A DNA stretch of 64,000 nt. It comes from Marinomonas lutimaris (GTDB taxonomy: Bacteria; Pseudomonadota; Gammaproteobacteria; Pseudomonadales; Marinomonadaceae). Where the stretch lies: assembly GCF_019426345.1 (NCBI RefSeq), contig NZ_JAHLLW010000012.1, positions 62,001 to 126,000 of the forward strand, given 5' to 3'. The notes under the pieces were generated by a model that did no database searches, was not told where the DNA came from, and saw nothing but the letters and a program-made list of their open reading frames with translations. This document shows positions 26,498 to 36,381 of this stretch, piece by piece (within the stretch, counting starts at the first letter, position 1; each line of letters begins with the position of its first letter). The position numbers and the translations under genes were made by a program.

Positions 26498-29400
26498 ATG
26501 ATCAATATTAAAAGAAAAGTCATCACTTATTGCTTTCTACTTACTGCACTTGCATCTTTTTCGATACAGGCGGGCACCCCTCACCCTATCGAAAACAACA
26601 CACCATCCAAAATAAGCAATAACATGAACCAAGACGCCCCATCAAATAAAGCAATACAAGACGGCACCCACACCGACCTACAAGAAACTGAAGACAGCAC
26701 AATCGCAATAGAAACGATAAACAATCAAACCACCAACATACCCAACAAAAGCCTGACCGATAAAAACCACTACCACTTCATAACACTTACCAATAATTTA
26801 AAAGTGCTATTGGTAAGCGACCCACAAGCGGAACGCTTTTCAGCATCACTATCTGTTGACGTCGGCAACTTTCAAGACCCTGACAACCAGCAAGGCTTAG
26901 CTCACTTTCTAGAGCACATGCTTTTTCTTGGCACAAAAAAATACCCAGAAGCTGGCAACTATCAATCCTATATAAACACACACGGCGGCTCACACAACGC
27001 CTACACAAGCACAGACGTAACAAATTTCTATTTCGACATCAAACCATCAGCGTACGAAGGCGCACTAGACAGATTCTCACAGTTTTTTACCACACCGCTG
27101 TTCAGCGAAGCTCTCACACAAAGAGAAAAGAACGCAGTTGACTCGGAATATAAAGCCAAATTAAAAGATGAAAACAGACGAAACAATCAAGCACTAAAAA
27201 CCCTATTTAATCCCAAGCACCCTTACAGCCGCTTTGCGGTCGGCAGCTTAGACACACTCAAAGATCGACCAAACAACCCGTTACGAGAGCAATTACTCAA
27301 ACTCTACAAAGAAAACTACTTTAGCGATAATATGGCACTGGTTATGGTGGCAAATCTACCCTACAACCAAATGGCCACACTTGCTCGTCAGTACTTCTCA
27401 GACATTCCTAGCAAACCTACTATCCGCAAAAAGACACACTTTCCGACATTAATATCTCCAACGGATAAACCACACTTACAATTTGTTCGTTCACTAATAG
27501 ACAACAGCACATTAAATTTCTACTACCAAATAGATGCCCAAGAGAAAAACTACAAGACCCAGCCAACTCGCTACCTTTCCTACATTTTAGGCAATGAAAA
27601 CAAAGGCTCACTTTATGCATCCCTTAAGTCTGAAGGATTAATTAATGGCATATCAGCCAGCACCAGCGCCGACTATGGTGACAACGCACTCTTCATGGTA
27701 AAAATCCAACTCACCAATGAAGGCTTAGCAAAAATAGATACCGTCGCAAAACGTTTTTTTGCCACTATTAGCACGTTAAAATCATCACCAATCAATCCGC
27801 TATACCTTGAAGAGGGACTTAAACTTAGCCAACTCATGTTCAACCACCAAAGTTATGTTGACCCCCAAAACCTAGCTCGCTCCTTATCAGCAAGAATGCT
27901 AAAAACACCGCCAGAAGATATATTAAGCTGCTTTCGTCTAGAAAAAGCAGCCGATGAAAAACAGGTTAGAGCACTTCTAAAACGGCTTTCCCCAGAAAAC
28001 CTGTTAGTACAACTATCCTCAAACAAAACATTTCCAGACAACTGGGCAGCAAAAAAACCAGAATGGCAAACAGAGCCTTGGTATCAAAGTGAATACAGCA
28101 ACAACCATTTCAGTAAACTATTTTTAGATCTAGTTAATCTATCAGTAAAAGACACACAAATAAGCCTACCGGAAAAAAACACCTTTATTCCTGAGTCTCT
28201 GGATTTAATAGAGGAAAAGGACACAACCCCATCAATCGTTTTCCAAAAAAGAGGCTTCACCTATTGGAATAAATCCGACGCCAGCTTTGGCAAACCCACC
28301 GCAATGAATTTTCTAGCAATACGTTTTGCCAATGCCGCCGACACTCCTGAGCACACGCTACTTAATAGGCTGTGGAGTCGACTCTTCAACGACAGTGTAA
28401 GCGAATCAACCTACGCACCTTATGTCGCAGGACTGGGCTATGCATTTTACCCTCACACTAACGGCGCAACCTTACGAACTAGCGGCTACTCAGACAAGCA
28501 AAACACCTACACCACTTGGCTGATAGACCAACTATTCTTATTTCGCCCAACGCCTGAACGATTTGAGCAAGCTAAAACACAACTCGCCAAAGATCTCAGC
28601 AATCAAAAAAGCAGACAAGCCTACAGCAACGCCAATAGCGCATTAAGCACACTAATAACTAAAAATAGTTTCACCACAAAACAGCTAGAAGATGCATTAA
28701 GAACACTCACCCTAGAAGACCTTCAGGAATATACAAAAAAGGCACGTGAGAACTTCGACATAGTTGGCTACAGCACTGGCAACCTAACTAAAGAGCAAAC
28801 AAAAAAGCTTGCAGACTCCATTTATCAACGCTTTAGCGATCGCCTTAGCCCGAAAGAGCCCTTAGAAATCGAAACAAAAAACCTTACCACTCCGAAAAAA
28901 TATCACTACCAGTTCGAATCAACGAGCGATGACAACGTGGTTTTGTACGCATTAATAGACACCAGCGCACAGTCAACAAAAAAAGCCATTACAGAAAAAG
29001 CCTATTTTTCGATACTAAGAAAACTAGTCAGCAGCCCGTTTTATCAAGAACTAAGGACCAACCAACAGCTAGGTTACATTGTTGGGGCACAAGACCTAAG
29101 TATTCGCAACACACCCATTTTAGGACTATTAGTACAGTCCCCCAATAAAGATACGTTTACCATCATTAACGCTATTGAGGAATTTCTACAAGAACAAAGA
29201 AGTCGGCTACCGAACGTATCCGAAAAAGAATTTTCTCAAGCCAAAAACGCACTACTAAGCGAACTAAAAATGACCGCAAAAAACCTAAGCGACAACGCAT
29301 TAGACGAATGGCATCAAATAGCTAAGCCTGACCCAGATTTTCTTACCAGAGAAGAATGGATAAACAACGTAGAAAAAATTCAGCGAGAAGACTTCATCGA

Positions 29401-29527
29401 ATTCATTAAGCGTAAACTACAATCAACAGACACAACTAAAATAATCACTCACAACAAAGCATTTCCAAAACAGCTTATTGAACAACAAGAATGGCAAGAA
29501 ACATCACCTAGTTCACCCAAACTTTAA
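26498..29527 (+). CDS. Pitrilysin-like M16 zinc metalloprotease, exported
   Basis: Large insulinase-family protease (1009 aa). The inverted zinc motif HxxEH is His136-Glu139-His140 (HFLEHMLFLGT), with the third ligand probably Glu217 in NAVDSEYKAK. An N-terminal signal peptide (hydrophobic about 10-25, SIQA-G) sends it to the periplasm. A low-complexity Thr/Asn/Asp-rich linker (about 28-88) separates it from the catalytic domain and is longer than usual. Four M16 half-domains follow, with LRTNQQLGYIVGAQ as the conserved segment in the last part. This matches Escherichia coli protease III (Ptr), which degrades small periplasmic peptides. It appears to be a single gene between yciK and a converging gene. 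Confidence 0.9.
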   Translation: MINIKRKVITYCFLLTALASFSIQAGTPHPIENNTPSKISNNMNQDAPSNKAIQDGTHTDLQETEDSTIAIETINNQTTNIPNKSLTDKNHYHFITLTNNLKVLLVSDPQAERFSASLSVDVGNFQDPDNQQGLAHFLEHMLFLGTKKYPEAGNYQSYINTHGGSHNAYTSTDVTNFYFDIKPSAYEGALDRFSQFFTTPLFSEALTQREKNAVDSEYKAKLKDENRRNNQALKTLFNPKHPYSRFAVGSLDTLKDRPNNPLREQLLKLYKENYFSDNMALVMVANLPYNQMATLARQYFSDIPSKPTIRKKTHFPTLISPTDKPHLQFVRSLIDNSTLNFYYQIDAQEKNYKTQPTRYLSYILGNENKGSLYASLKSEGLINGISASTSADYGDNALFMVKIQLTNEGLAKIDTVAKRFFATISTLKSSPINPLYLEEGLKLSQLMFNHQSYVDPQNLARSLSARMLKTPPEDILSCFRLEKAADEKQVRALLKRLSPENLLVQLSSNKTFPDNWAAKKPEWQTEPWYQSEYSNNHFSKLFLDLVNLSVKDTQISLPEKNTFIPESLDLIEEKDTTPSIVFQKRGFTYWNKSDASFGKPTAMNFLAIRFANAADTPEHTLLNRLWSRLFNDSVSESTYAPYVAGLGYAFYPHTNGATLRTSGYSDKQNTYTTWLIDQLFLFRPTPERFEQAKTQLAKDLSNQKSRQAYSNANSALSTLITKNSFTTKQLEDALRTLTLEDLQEYTKKARENFDIVGYSTGNLTKEQTKKLADSIYQRFSDRLSPKEPLEIETKNLTTPKKYHYQFESTSDDNVVLYALIDTSAQSTKKAITEKAYFSILRKLVSSPFYQELRTNQQLGYIVGAQDLSIRNTPILGLLVQSPNKDTFTIINAIEEFLQEQRSRLPNVSEKEFSQAKNALLSELKMTAKNLSDNALDEWHQIAKPDPDFLTREEWINNVEKIQREDFIEFIKRKLQSTDTTKIITHNKAFPKQLIEQQEWQETSPSSPKL

Positions 29528-29551
29528 AATCAAACTACAGTAAAGCTACGA

Positions 29552-30091
29552 TCAGCCACCAATAAGCTTCTCTAGCTTCTCTTGATCCGTTGCTGGAGCA
29601 CCTTTAGCGCCACTGGCAGCAGGAGCAACACCCTTTCCAATGGGGGAAAAATCGCCTACGTCGGGCTGCACATTATCAGCAGGTACATCCTCTGCTTTTG
29701 CTTGATCACCGAAAATACCAATCTCTGGCATCATCCTCAGACGCTTAGCTTGAATATCTTCAGGTATATTGCCCGTAAACAAAACCGTAAAAGGCGCCTC
29801 TTCAGTTCTCTTATTAACCTCATCGTAAATTGCTTGCTCGCGTTCAGCGATGGCATTCTCTTCCAAATAAGACATACCTTTGCCATCAGCCGTAATCACA
29901 ATATTTGGCCCCAAGGTCATTTTTGCCTTTTCAGCCGGAATGACAGCCACTTCTTCCTGCGAGCTAATCACAACTTGATGTTGGGTGTGAATTACTTGAT
30001 TACCATAAATAATATCGACCGGTTGGCGCTCGACTGTCTGAGCATTTGCAAACAAGGACACCGCACAGAACAACCCCAATGAATATTTCAT
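29552..30091 (-). CDS. Small exported protein of unknown function
   Basis: From ATG 30091 (a GGGGTG ribosome site just upstream) it is 179 aa and begins with a clear signal peptide (MKYSLGLFCAVSLFANA, cleavage near residue 17). The frame also extends 8 codons upstream, less likely. The mature part is charged, with beta-type repeats of Val/Ile, no cysteine, and an Ala/Gly-rich, low-complexity C-terminus ending EKLEKLIGG. I do not recognise the family. It follows fabV but is cut off from it by a strong terminator, so it has its own promoter in 30092-30140. It converges on the M16 protease gene. Confidence 0.6.
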   Translation of the reverse strand: MKYSLGLFCAVSLFANAQTVERQPVDIIYGNQVIHTQHQVVISSQEEVAVIPAEKAKMTLGPNIVITADGKGMSYLEENAIAEREQAIYDEVNKRTEEAPFTVLFTGNIPEDIQAKRLRMMPEIGIFGDQAKAEDVPADNVQPDVGDFSPIGKGVAPAASGAKGAPATDQEKLEKLIGG

Positions 30092-30140
30092 AATCACCCC
30101 AAGATAAGACTCCATTCACTATAAGAGATAAAAAGACATA

Positions 30141-30177
30141 AAAAAAGGAGCTCAAGCGACACTTGAGCTCCTTTTTT
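30141..30177 (-). terminator. Terminator after fabV
   Basis: Perfect 16-bp stem (30141-30156 with 30162-30177), loop of 5 nt, with a run of six T on the minus strand. It isolates fabV from the small exported protein. Because the stem starts in A6 and ends in T6, it could also end plus-strand transcription. Confidence 0.9.
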
Positions 30178-30194
30178 GTCTCTTTAAGTAAATA

Positions 30195-31397
30195 CTAAAG
30201 TGTAATAACTTCAAAGTCAGCTTCAGGGTTTGCCTCAGCATCATAATCAACGCCATCAACCCCAAAACCAAACAACTTCAAAAACTCATCCTTGTAAAGT
30301 TGGTAATCCGTCTCTGAAAATAGATTCGCATCATTCACTTGCGGCCAAAGTTCACGACAAGCTTGCTGCACATCTTCACGCAATTCCCAATCATCCAAAC
30401 GAAGACGGTTTTTATCATCCGTCAATTCTGCTGGATTATGATTGTTGTACAAACGCTCAGAGAACATACGGTAAATCTGATCCATACAGCCTTCATGAAT
30501 GCCTTTTTCACGCATCACTTTGAAGACCATAGCCAAATACAGAGGCATCACCGGAATAGCGGAAGACGCTTGCGTCACCACAGACTTCAATACCGCCACG
30601 TTAGCGCCGCCACCAATCTTAGACAACTGAGCATCAATAGCAGCAGAGGCACGATCCAAATCTTCTTTCGCCTTACCTAATGCGCCATGCCAATAGATCG
30701 GCCAAGTAATATCAGAACCAATATAAGAGTAAGCTACGGTGCGAACACCTTCCGCCAAAACACCTGCTTCTTGTAAAGCAGACATCCAAAGCTCCCAATC
30801 TTGACCGCCCATTACGGTTGTAGTCGCTTCAATTTCTTCTTCTGTAGCTGGCTCAATTTCCGCCTCAATAATGACATCTTTGTTCGTATCAATAGCTGTT
30901 GAGCAGTAAGGCTGGCCAATAGGCTTAAGAACTGAACGAACAACCTCACCAGTTTCTGGCATTTTACGGACAGGAGAAGCTAAAGAGTAAACCACCATAT
31001 CCACTTGACCAAGATCTTGCTTAATCAAATCAATAACCGTATCGCGAGCTTCATTTGAGAAAGCATCGCCATTAATACTTTTGGCGTACAAGCCTTCTTC
31101 TTTGGCAACTTTATCGAATGCCGCAGAGTTGTACCAACCCGCTGTGCCAGTTTTCTTATCAGTGCCTGGTTTTTCAAAGAAAACACCAATGGTTGCTGCG
31201 CCAGAACCGAACGCAGCAGCAATACGAGAAGACAAGCCATAACCACTTGACGCACCGATTACGAGTACTTTTTTAGGGCCGTTTTCAATAGCACCTTTGC
31301 TTTTAGTAAAAGCAATTTGCTCTCTTACATTTTGCTCACAACCTACTGGGTGTGTTGTTGTACAAATAAATCCGCGAATCTTTGGTTTTATGATCAT
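30195..31397 (-). CDS. fabV: Enoyl-[acyl-carrier-protein] reductase FabV
   Basis: Enoyl reductase (400 aa) of the FabV type, which completes each fatty-acid elongation cycle using NADH and is poorly inhibited by triclosan. Signatures: the N-terminal [20 protein letters not shown], the [17 protein letters not shown] cofactor motif, and the catalytic Tyr235-X8-Lys244 ([10 protein letters not shown]), which differs from the shorter spacing in FabI. It stands alone with its own promoter region shared with the divergent glycosyltransferase gene. Confidence 0.97.
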   Translation of the reverse strand: MIIKPKIRGFICTTTHPVGCEQNVREQIAFTKSKGAIENGPKKVLVIGASSGYGLSSRIAAAFGSGAATIGVFFEKPGTDKKTGTAGWYNSAAFDKVAKEEGLYAKSINGDAFSNEARDTVIDLIKQDLGQVDMVVYSLASPVRKMPETGEVVRSVLKPIGQPYCSTAIDTNKDVIIEAEIEPATEEEIEATTTVMGGQDWELWMSALQEAGVLAEGVRTVAYSYIGSDITWPIYWHGALGKAKEDLDRASAAIDAQLSKIGGGANVAVLKSVVTQASSAIPVMPLYLAMVFKVMREKGIHEGCMDQIYRMFSERLYNNHNPAELTDDKNRLRLDDWELREDVQQACRELWPQVNDANLFSETDYQLYKDEFLKLFGFGVDGVDYDAEANPEADFEVITL

Positions 31398-31461
31398 AAT
31401 ATCTTCTCAACGTCATGTTTTGCTTACATCTTACCAGACAATCCCTTCAAATGAGGCAGGC

Positions 31462-31489
31462 AAGACAAATCTGTCCGCCATGATACAAT
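31462..31489 (+). promoter_or_regulatory. Candidate promoter of the glycosyltransferase gene
   Basis: AAGACA (31462-31467), 16-bp spacer and TACAAT (31484-31489) with an extended TG two bases upstream. This gives a leader of about 65 nt before the GTG start. Confidence 0.4.
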
Positions 31490-31560
31490 AGCCAGACGAA
31501 TATGTCCTGATTCTGCTAAAAATTCAGAACCAAAAATCATTGAAACATTGAGAGAACACC

Positions 31561-32793
31561 GTGCACCTACTTGTCATCGGCTACGTCTGGCCAGAACCCA
31601 ACTCATCTGCCGCTGGTAGCCGAATGATGCAACTGCTCAATTGCTTTCACAAAGAGCAGTGGCAGCTGTCTTTTGCTAGCCCAGCTCAACAAACTGAGCA
31701 TATGACAGATCTATCTCAACTAGATATACAGGCTGAACACATCGAACTTAACGACGCTTCATTCGATACCTATATCGCAGATAAAAAACCAGACATTGTG
31801 ATATTTGATCGCTTCATGATGGAAGAACAATTTGGTTGGCGCGTCGAAAAATTCAGCCCAGACTCGTTACGAGTCCTTAATACGGAAGATCTTCACTCAC
31901 TAAGACAAGCCAGACACAACGCACTTAAACAAAATAGATCTTTTGTAATTGAAGATCTTTATAACGACCACGGCATTCGTGAAATCGCCGCCATTCATCG
32001 CTGTGACTTAACCTTAATGATTTCCGAAGTAGAAACCAAATTGTTGATCGATGAGTTTCATGTACCGGAAAACCATGTTTTTCACCTGCCGTTTATGCTC
32101 CCTAAATCTCAAGACACTGAATACCTAACCAGCTTTGAAGAGCGCCAACACTTCATTAGCATTGGCAATTTTCGTCACGCGCCAAATTGGGATGCTGTTC
32201 TGCAATTAAAAACAGAGATATGGCCAAAGATTCGCAAACACCTACCAAAAGCAGAAATGCATATTTATGGTGCTTACCCACCACCAAAAGCTACACAATT
32301 ACATAACGCCAAAGAAGGTTTTTTAGTAAAAGGCTGGGCAGAAGATGCTCAAAAAGTCATGCAACAAGCTCGACTTTGCTTAGCTCCATTACGTTTTGGC
32401 GCAGGCATTAAAGGCAAATTGGTTGAAGCCATGCAAATGGGAACCCCAAGTATTACTACAACGATTGGCGCAGAATCCATGTACGGCGAACTACCTTGGA
32501 ATGGCGTCATTACAGACGACATTGAAACCTTTGTCGATGCGTCAGTGTCTCTCTATGAAGACAAAGAAAGCTGGCAACTGATGCAGCAAAATGGCAATAG
32601 GATATTACAAGCTCGCTATCAAGCAGAAGAATGGGAACCCAAATTAATCAATCGATTGAAGCTACAGGTTCAACTAAAGGAAAGTCTGAGGAAAAAACAT
32701 TTCTTGGGGTTAATGCTGCGACACCACAGCCTTAAAAGCACGCAATACATGTCGCAATGGATAGAACTTAAAAACAAAAATGAAGAGAAGTAA
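31561..32793 (+). CDS. GT4-type glycosyltransferase
   Basis: Putative glycosyltransferase (410 aa), GT-B fold. The N-terminal MHLLVIGYVWPEPNSSAAGSRM is typical of the acceptor half. The C-terminal half has the SIGNFRHAPNWDAVL, MHIYGAYPP, VKGWAEDAQKVMQQARLCLAPLRFGAGIKGKLVEAMQMG pattern (read in sections) of Glyco_trans_1-type sugar-nucleotide binding. No signal peptide; probably cytoplasmic or membrane-associated. The start is GTG 31561. No polysaccharide cluster surrounds it, so the glycan it serves cannot be told. Confidence 0.78.
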   Translation: MHLLVIGYVWPEPNSSAAGSRMMQLLNCFHKEQWQLSFASPAQQTEHMTDLSQLDIQAEHIELNDASFDTYIADKKPDIVIFDRFMMEEQFGWRVEKFSPDSLRVLNTEDLHSLRQARHNALKQNRSFVIEDLYNDHGIREIAAIHRCDLTLMISEVETKLLIDEFHVPENHVFHLPFMLPKSQDTEYLTSFEERQHFISIGNFRHAPNWDAVLQLKTEIWPKIRKHLPKAEMHIYGAYPPPKATQLHNAKEGFLVKGWAEDAQKVMQQARLCLAPLRFGAGIKGKLVEAMQMGTPSITTTIGAESMYGELPWNGVITDDIETFVDASVSLYEDKESWQLMQQNGNRILQARYQAEEWEPKLINRLKLQVQLKESLRKKHFLGLMLRHHSLKSTQYMSQWIELKNKNEEK

Positions 32794-32808
32794 CACTAAC
32801 AAAAAACA

Positions 32809-33003
32809 CTAGCCAGAAACAAAATTGCTTTTGGCTTCTCGCTCACGAACCTTCTTCATAACGGCCTGCTGCGAAGCCTTATTCAAGCTTCCCCACAGGC
32901 TAATTTCCTTACCCGTACGATAACAGCCAACACAAATATCTTCGTCATTGAGAAGACAGACATTGACACAGGGAGATTTCAACTGAGGTTTTGGCTTAGT
33001 CAT
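32809..33003 (-). CDS. DUF1289 family protein
   Basis: 64-residue protein with the DUF1289 four-cysteine pattern (SPCVNVC...ICVGCYRTGKEI), suggesting a metal or iron-sulfur site. Function unknown; members are often annotated as Fe-S proteins without proof. It is transcribed toward the glycosyltransferase 3' end and lies downstream of a terminator of the yebC gene. Confidence 0.85.
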   Translation of the reverse strand: MTKPKPQLKSPCVNVCLLNDEDICVGCYRTGKEISLWGSLNKASQQAVMKKVREREAKSNFVSG

Positions 33004-33020
33004 ACTTAATCAACACACAT

Positions 33021-33054
33021 AAAAAAGCCTTAGTGAGAAGTATCACCAAGGCTT
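33021..33054 (-). terminator. Terminator after the yebC-type gene
   Basis: On the minus strand AAGCCTT...AAGGCTT, extended by GTGA/TCAC, followed by TTTTTT. Confidence 0.85.
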
Positions 33055-33060
33055 CTAATT

Positions 33061-33777
33061 CTAATATTCAGCGTTGTGATAAACACGCTGCACATCGTCA
33101 AGATCATTCAAAAGATCCAAGAAGCGATCAAACTGTTCCACTTCTTCACCTTGAATTTCTGTCATGTTTTGAGCCACAAATTGAATTTCATCAATTTCAA
33201 ACTCAATCTCGCCAAATGCATCTGTTAATGCAGTTTTGGCCTTGCTGTAATCTGTATGTGGCGCAAAAACAGTCACTTTACCGTCTTCTAGCTCAATATC
33301 TGTTACATCAACATCGGCCATCATCAAAGCTTCTAATACAGCTTCTTCATCAGTACCTGCAAAAACAAAAATAGCACTGTGGTCAAACATATGACTCACA
33401 CTACCTTGGCTACCGATTTTACATTTTACTTTGTTAAAGCAAGTGCGCACATCACCAAAAGTACGGTTTGGATTATCAGACAAACAATCGACGATAACCA
33501 TCGTATTGCCAGGACCAAAACCTTCATAGCGAGCCGTATCAAAGTCTTCTCCACCGCCACCTTTCGCCTTATCAATCGCTTTGTCGATAACGTGAGTTGG
33601 CACCTGATCTTTTTTAGCTCGGTCGATCAGAGAACGAAGTGCCAAATTACCATTAGGGTCGATACCACCGGATTTTGCGCAAACATAAATCTCACGGCCG
33701 TACTTACTGTAAACCTTGGCTTTTTGGTCAGACGTTTTTGCCATGGACTCTTTGCGGTTTTGAAAGGCTCTGCCCAT
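33061..33777 (-). CDS. YebC/PmpR-family protein, YeeN type
   Basis: YebC-family protein of 238 aa. YebC proteins act as transcriptional regulators (PmpR) or in translation of polyproline motifs on the ribosome. The N-terminus with [22 protein letters not shown] and the [20 protein letters not shown] segment place it with the YeeN subgroup, a paralogue of canonical YebC, so the canonical gene (near ruvC) may lie elsewhere. Single gene ended by a terminator. Confidence 0.88.
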   Translation of the reverse strand: MGRAFQNRKESMAKTSDQKAKVYSKYGREIYVCAKSGGIDPNGNLALRSLIDRAKKDQVPTHVIDKAIDKAKGGGGEDFDTARYEGFGPGNTMVIVDCLSDNPNRTFGDVRTCFNKVKCKIGSQGSVSHMFDHSAIFVFAGTDEEAVLEALMMADVDVTDIELEDGKVTVFAPHTDYSKAKTALTDAFGEIEFEIDEIQFVAQNMTEIQGEEVEQFDRFLDLLNDLDDVQRVYHNAEY

Positions 33778-33956
33778 TACATATTCCTATTCTATACAGT
33801 CTTAAAAGTAAGATTCTAACGTGTCACCCAAAAAGAAGGAACTGCTAGCCAAGCATAAATACAATAAAAAGCCAGCCTTACCACAACAAAAATGCTACAG
33901 AACAAGAAACCTAGCCAATATAGACATACAACCAGCAATCTCTAGGTAACAAGTAA

Positions 33957-35123
33957 CTAAGCAAGCTGTCGAATAACTTTCGCAAGCACCGTGATTGCTT
34001 GATGAATTTGCGCCGGAGAAACACGAGCAAAACTCAATCTTAGAAACGAATCATCAAGTGGGCTTTTACACGGGAAAAATGGCGTACCTGGAAGAACCAA
34101 CACCTTATCTTTCAACGCTTCAGTCAGTATTAATTGTGATGAGACACCCGCGGGCAACTTCACCCAAAAGAACATACCACCAGCTGGAAGCGAAAATTCA
34201 ATGAGATCGCCAAGCTCTGCATTTAAAGCTTCAGCCATCACATCTCGCTTTTCCTTATAGGCTCTTTGGAGGTTAATAACGTGATCTGGATATTCTCCAG
34301 ATTTAAAGAATTGGGTAATCATACTCTGACCAAGACGGTTGGTATGAAGATCAACAGCCTGCTTTACTTTCACCAAGTACCCAGAAAAAGCATCACAGGA
34401 AACGATATAACCAGTACGCAATCCTGGCCACAAAACCTTAGAAAAACTCCCCATGTAAAGCCAAGGCGCTTGTTTTATCAAAGTTGAAATAGGCGTAAGG
34501 TCGACATTGTCATAACAAAGATCACGATACGGATCATCTTCGATCAACAATATGTTTTTCTCGTCAAGTAAAGCAGCTATCTCGCGTCGACGCTGCAAGC
34601 TATAACAATGCCCTGCTGGATTCTGAAAATTGGGAATCAAATAAACCGCTTTCGGATGGTGCTTTTCAATCGCATCACGCAAAGCTGAAACAGACATACC
34701 CTCAGCATCAGATAAGACATCTTGAACCTTTGCACCTTGTAATTTAAATACCTGACAAGCAGCAAGATACGTCGGCTGCTCAGTTAAAATGGTCGAGCTT
34801 TCGTCCAAAATTAAGCGACTAACGATATCCAACCCCTGCTGCGAGCCATTGGTTACCAGCACATTATCCGTAGATGTCTCAATACCTCGATCCGCCACAA
34901 TCGACACAATACATTCGCGCAGGTCTTTTTCGCCTTCACTTGGGCCATATTGTCGACTGTCGGTTAATTGCTTCAGTTCTGGGTAAGCTGGCATCAAATT
35001 TTCATCTGGCAAACCGCCCGCTAAAGATAGAACGTCTGGCTGTTGACTATAATGAAGCAATTCACGAACCAAAGAAGCTTCCATGCTTCGCGAGTGTAAA
35101 GTCAATAAATGAGATATATCCAT
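33957..35123 (-). CDS. PLP-dependent class I/II aminotransferase
   Basis: 388 aa, fold-type I aminotransferase of the group containing 2-aminoadipate and multisubstrate aminotransferases and the aminotransferase half of MocR regulators. Seen: the N-terminal LAGGLPDENLMP, TNGSQQGLDIVSRL, the cofactor Asp/Tyr region EDDPYRDLCYD, and the PLP lysine in GSFSKVLWPGLRTGY. No winged-helix domain is attached, so it is an enzyme rather than a MocR regulator. Substrate cannot be set from sequence. It is upstream of the yebC-type gene with a 179-bp gap holding no other gene. Confidence 0.85.
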   Translation of the reverse strand: MDISHLLTLHSRSMEASLVRELLHYSQQPDVLSLAGGLPDENLMPAYPELKQLTDSRQYGPSEGEKDLRECIVSIVADRGIETSTDNVLVTNGSQQGLDIVSRLILDESSTILTEQPTYLAACQVFKLQGAKVQDVLSDAEGMSVSALRDAIEKHHPKAVYLIPNFQNPAGHCYSLQRRREIAALLDEKNILLIEDDPYRDLCYDNVDLTPISTLIKQAPWLYMGSFSKVLWPGLRTGYIVSCDAFSGYLVKVKQAVDLHTNRLGQSMITQFFKSGEYPDHVINLQRAYKEKRDVMAEALNAELGDLIEFSLPAGGMFFWVKLPAGVSSQLILTEALKDKVLVLPGTPFFPCKSPLDDSFLRLSFARVSPAQIHQAITVLAKVIRQLA

Positions 35124-35233
35124 ACCAAACGCCTCGATAATTTAAGAATAAAGAAACAGAGTCAGACATTTAAAAAAAATAGAAAAGATACAATTCTCGA
35201 TTTATTGGAGGATACAGAAATAAAATGTGTTAT

Positions 35234-36139
35234 TTAATGCTCAATATTTTTCAATTCAGCATGTAGTAAGCATTCAAACTGCTGGTCTTTTTGCTGCCAA
35301 AGTTCATTCACCCATTGCTGGAAATACGCTCTATAATCTGCGTCATTTTGATAATCGCCAAGCAAGGAGTTTTCGATCGACATCACTCTGAGATGCACTT
35401 TTATTTCTGGCACTTTGCCACAAAGGTAGTCGAAAAAATTCGGAACCCCCTCTGGGTAAACAATGGTCACATCAATCAATTGATGCAATTTCCCATCCAT
35501 AGCATTTAACGCAAACGATAAGCCGCCCGCTTTTGGCATGAGAAGATGCTTATACTGACCCGATTGTTGATCGTGCTTTTCAGGTGTAAAGCGCGTCCCT
35601 TCAAGAAAATTCATAATCGACACAGGAAAGTACTGAAATTTATCGCACGCCCTTTTCGTCACTTCAATATCTTTCCCTTTGAGTTCAGGACGTTTTTTTA
35701 GCAGAGCAGAACTGTAACGCTTCATAAAAGGGAACTCTAACGCCCACCAAGCTAGACCGATAAAAGGCACCCAAATAAGCTCTCGCTTTAAAAAAAACTT
35801 GATAAAAGGAATGCGTCTATTGAACAGACGCTGCAAGACAAGAATATCTACCCAAGACTGGTGATTCGCCGTAATCATATACCAATCTTTTAATACAAAA
35901 TCATTCTCACCAGAGACATGAAGAACAGATTTGCCCAATACGCGCTGGTTTACATTATTTACACCGATCCAAAACGTCGCTATGTTATCCAATATGACAT
36001 TCAGAAACGCGCGCACTGATGCAAACGGCAAAACACACTTAAATAGTGCCAATACCATCACTGGAATGAAGCACAACAAGGTATTTACAACAATCAAAAT
36101 AAATGAGACCGCACCTTTTGAAGCAGATAAAACCGACAT
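35234..36139 (-). CDS. yihG: YihG-type 1-acyl-glycerol-3-phosphate acyltransferase
   Basis: Membrane acyltransferase (301 aa from ATG 36139). The PlsC-family motifs are NHQSWVDILVL (HX4D) and FLEGTRFTP, with FMKRYS and GLSFALNAM in the usual order, close to Escherichia coli YihG. The N-terminus is a hydrophobic membrane anchor. YihG works on the sn-2 position and influences membrane fatty-acid composition. A TTG 21 bp upstream extends the frame, but ATG 36139 is the better start because it begins where homologues begin. It diverges from the baeS-like gene. Confidence 0.88.
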   Translation of the reverse strand: MSVLSASKGAVSFILIVVNTLLCFIPVMVLALFKCVLPFASVRAFLNVILDNIATFWIGVNNVNQRVLGKSVLHVSGENDFVLKDWYMITANHQSWVDILVLQRLFNRRIPFIKFFLKRELIWVPFIGLAWWALEFPFMKRYSSALLKKRPELKGKDIEVTKRACDKFQYFPVSIMNFLEGTRFTPEKHDQQSGQYKHLLMPKAGGLSFALNAMDGKLHQLIDVTIVYPEGVPNFFDYLCGKVPEIKVHLRVMSIENSLLGDYQNDADYRAYFQQWVNELWQQKDQQFECLLHAELKNIEH

Positions 36140-36381
36140 AAATAGACCCAGAAAATACAAAATTGACGCATAATACTAAAGGAATTGATTTATTGGAAAT
36201 CCTCATTATTTACACTGCAACCAAGTAGCCAGCTTTCCCTATAAAACTGTATAGTAAACAGACGATTAGAGTAACCAACGAACTAGCTCGATACCAACGA
36301 CACAGTGATCTCGTATCGATGATTATCAATCCCCTGTAAAGACCGCCTAACAGGACACACAATAGGATTTCAAACTCCACT

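Noticed and set aside
36247-36261. LexA-box-like CTGT-N7-ACAG upstream of the baeS-like gene
   Set aside because: The spacer is 7 bp where the LexA box of this group needs 8, and the flanks are not otherwise matching.
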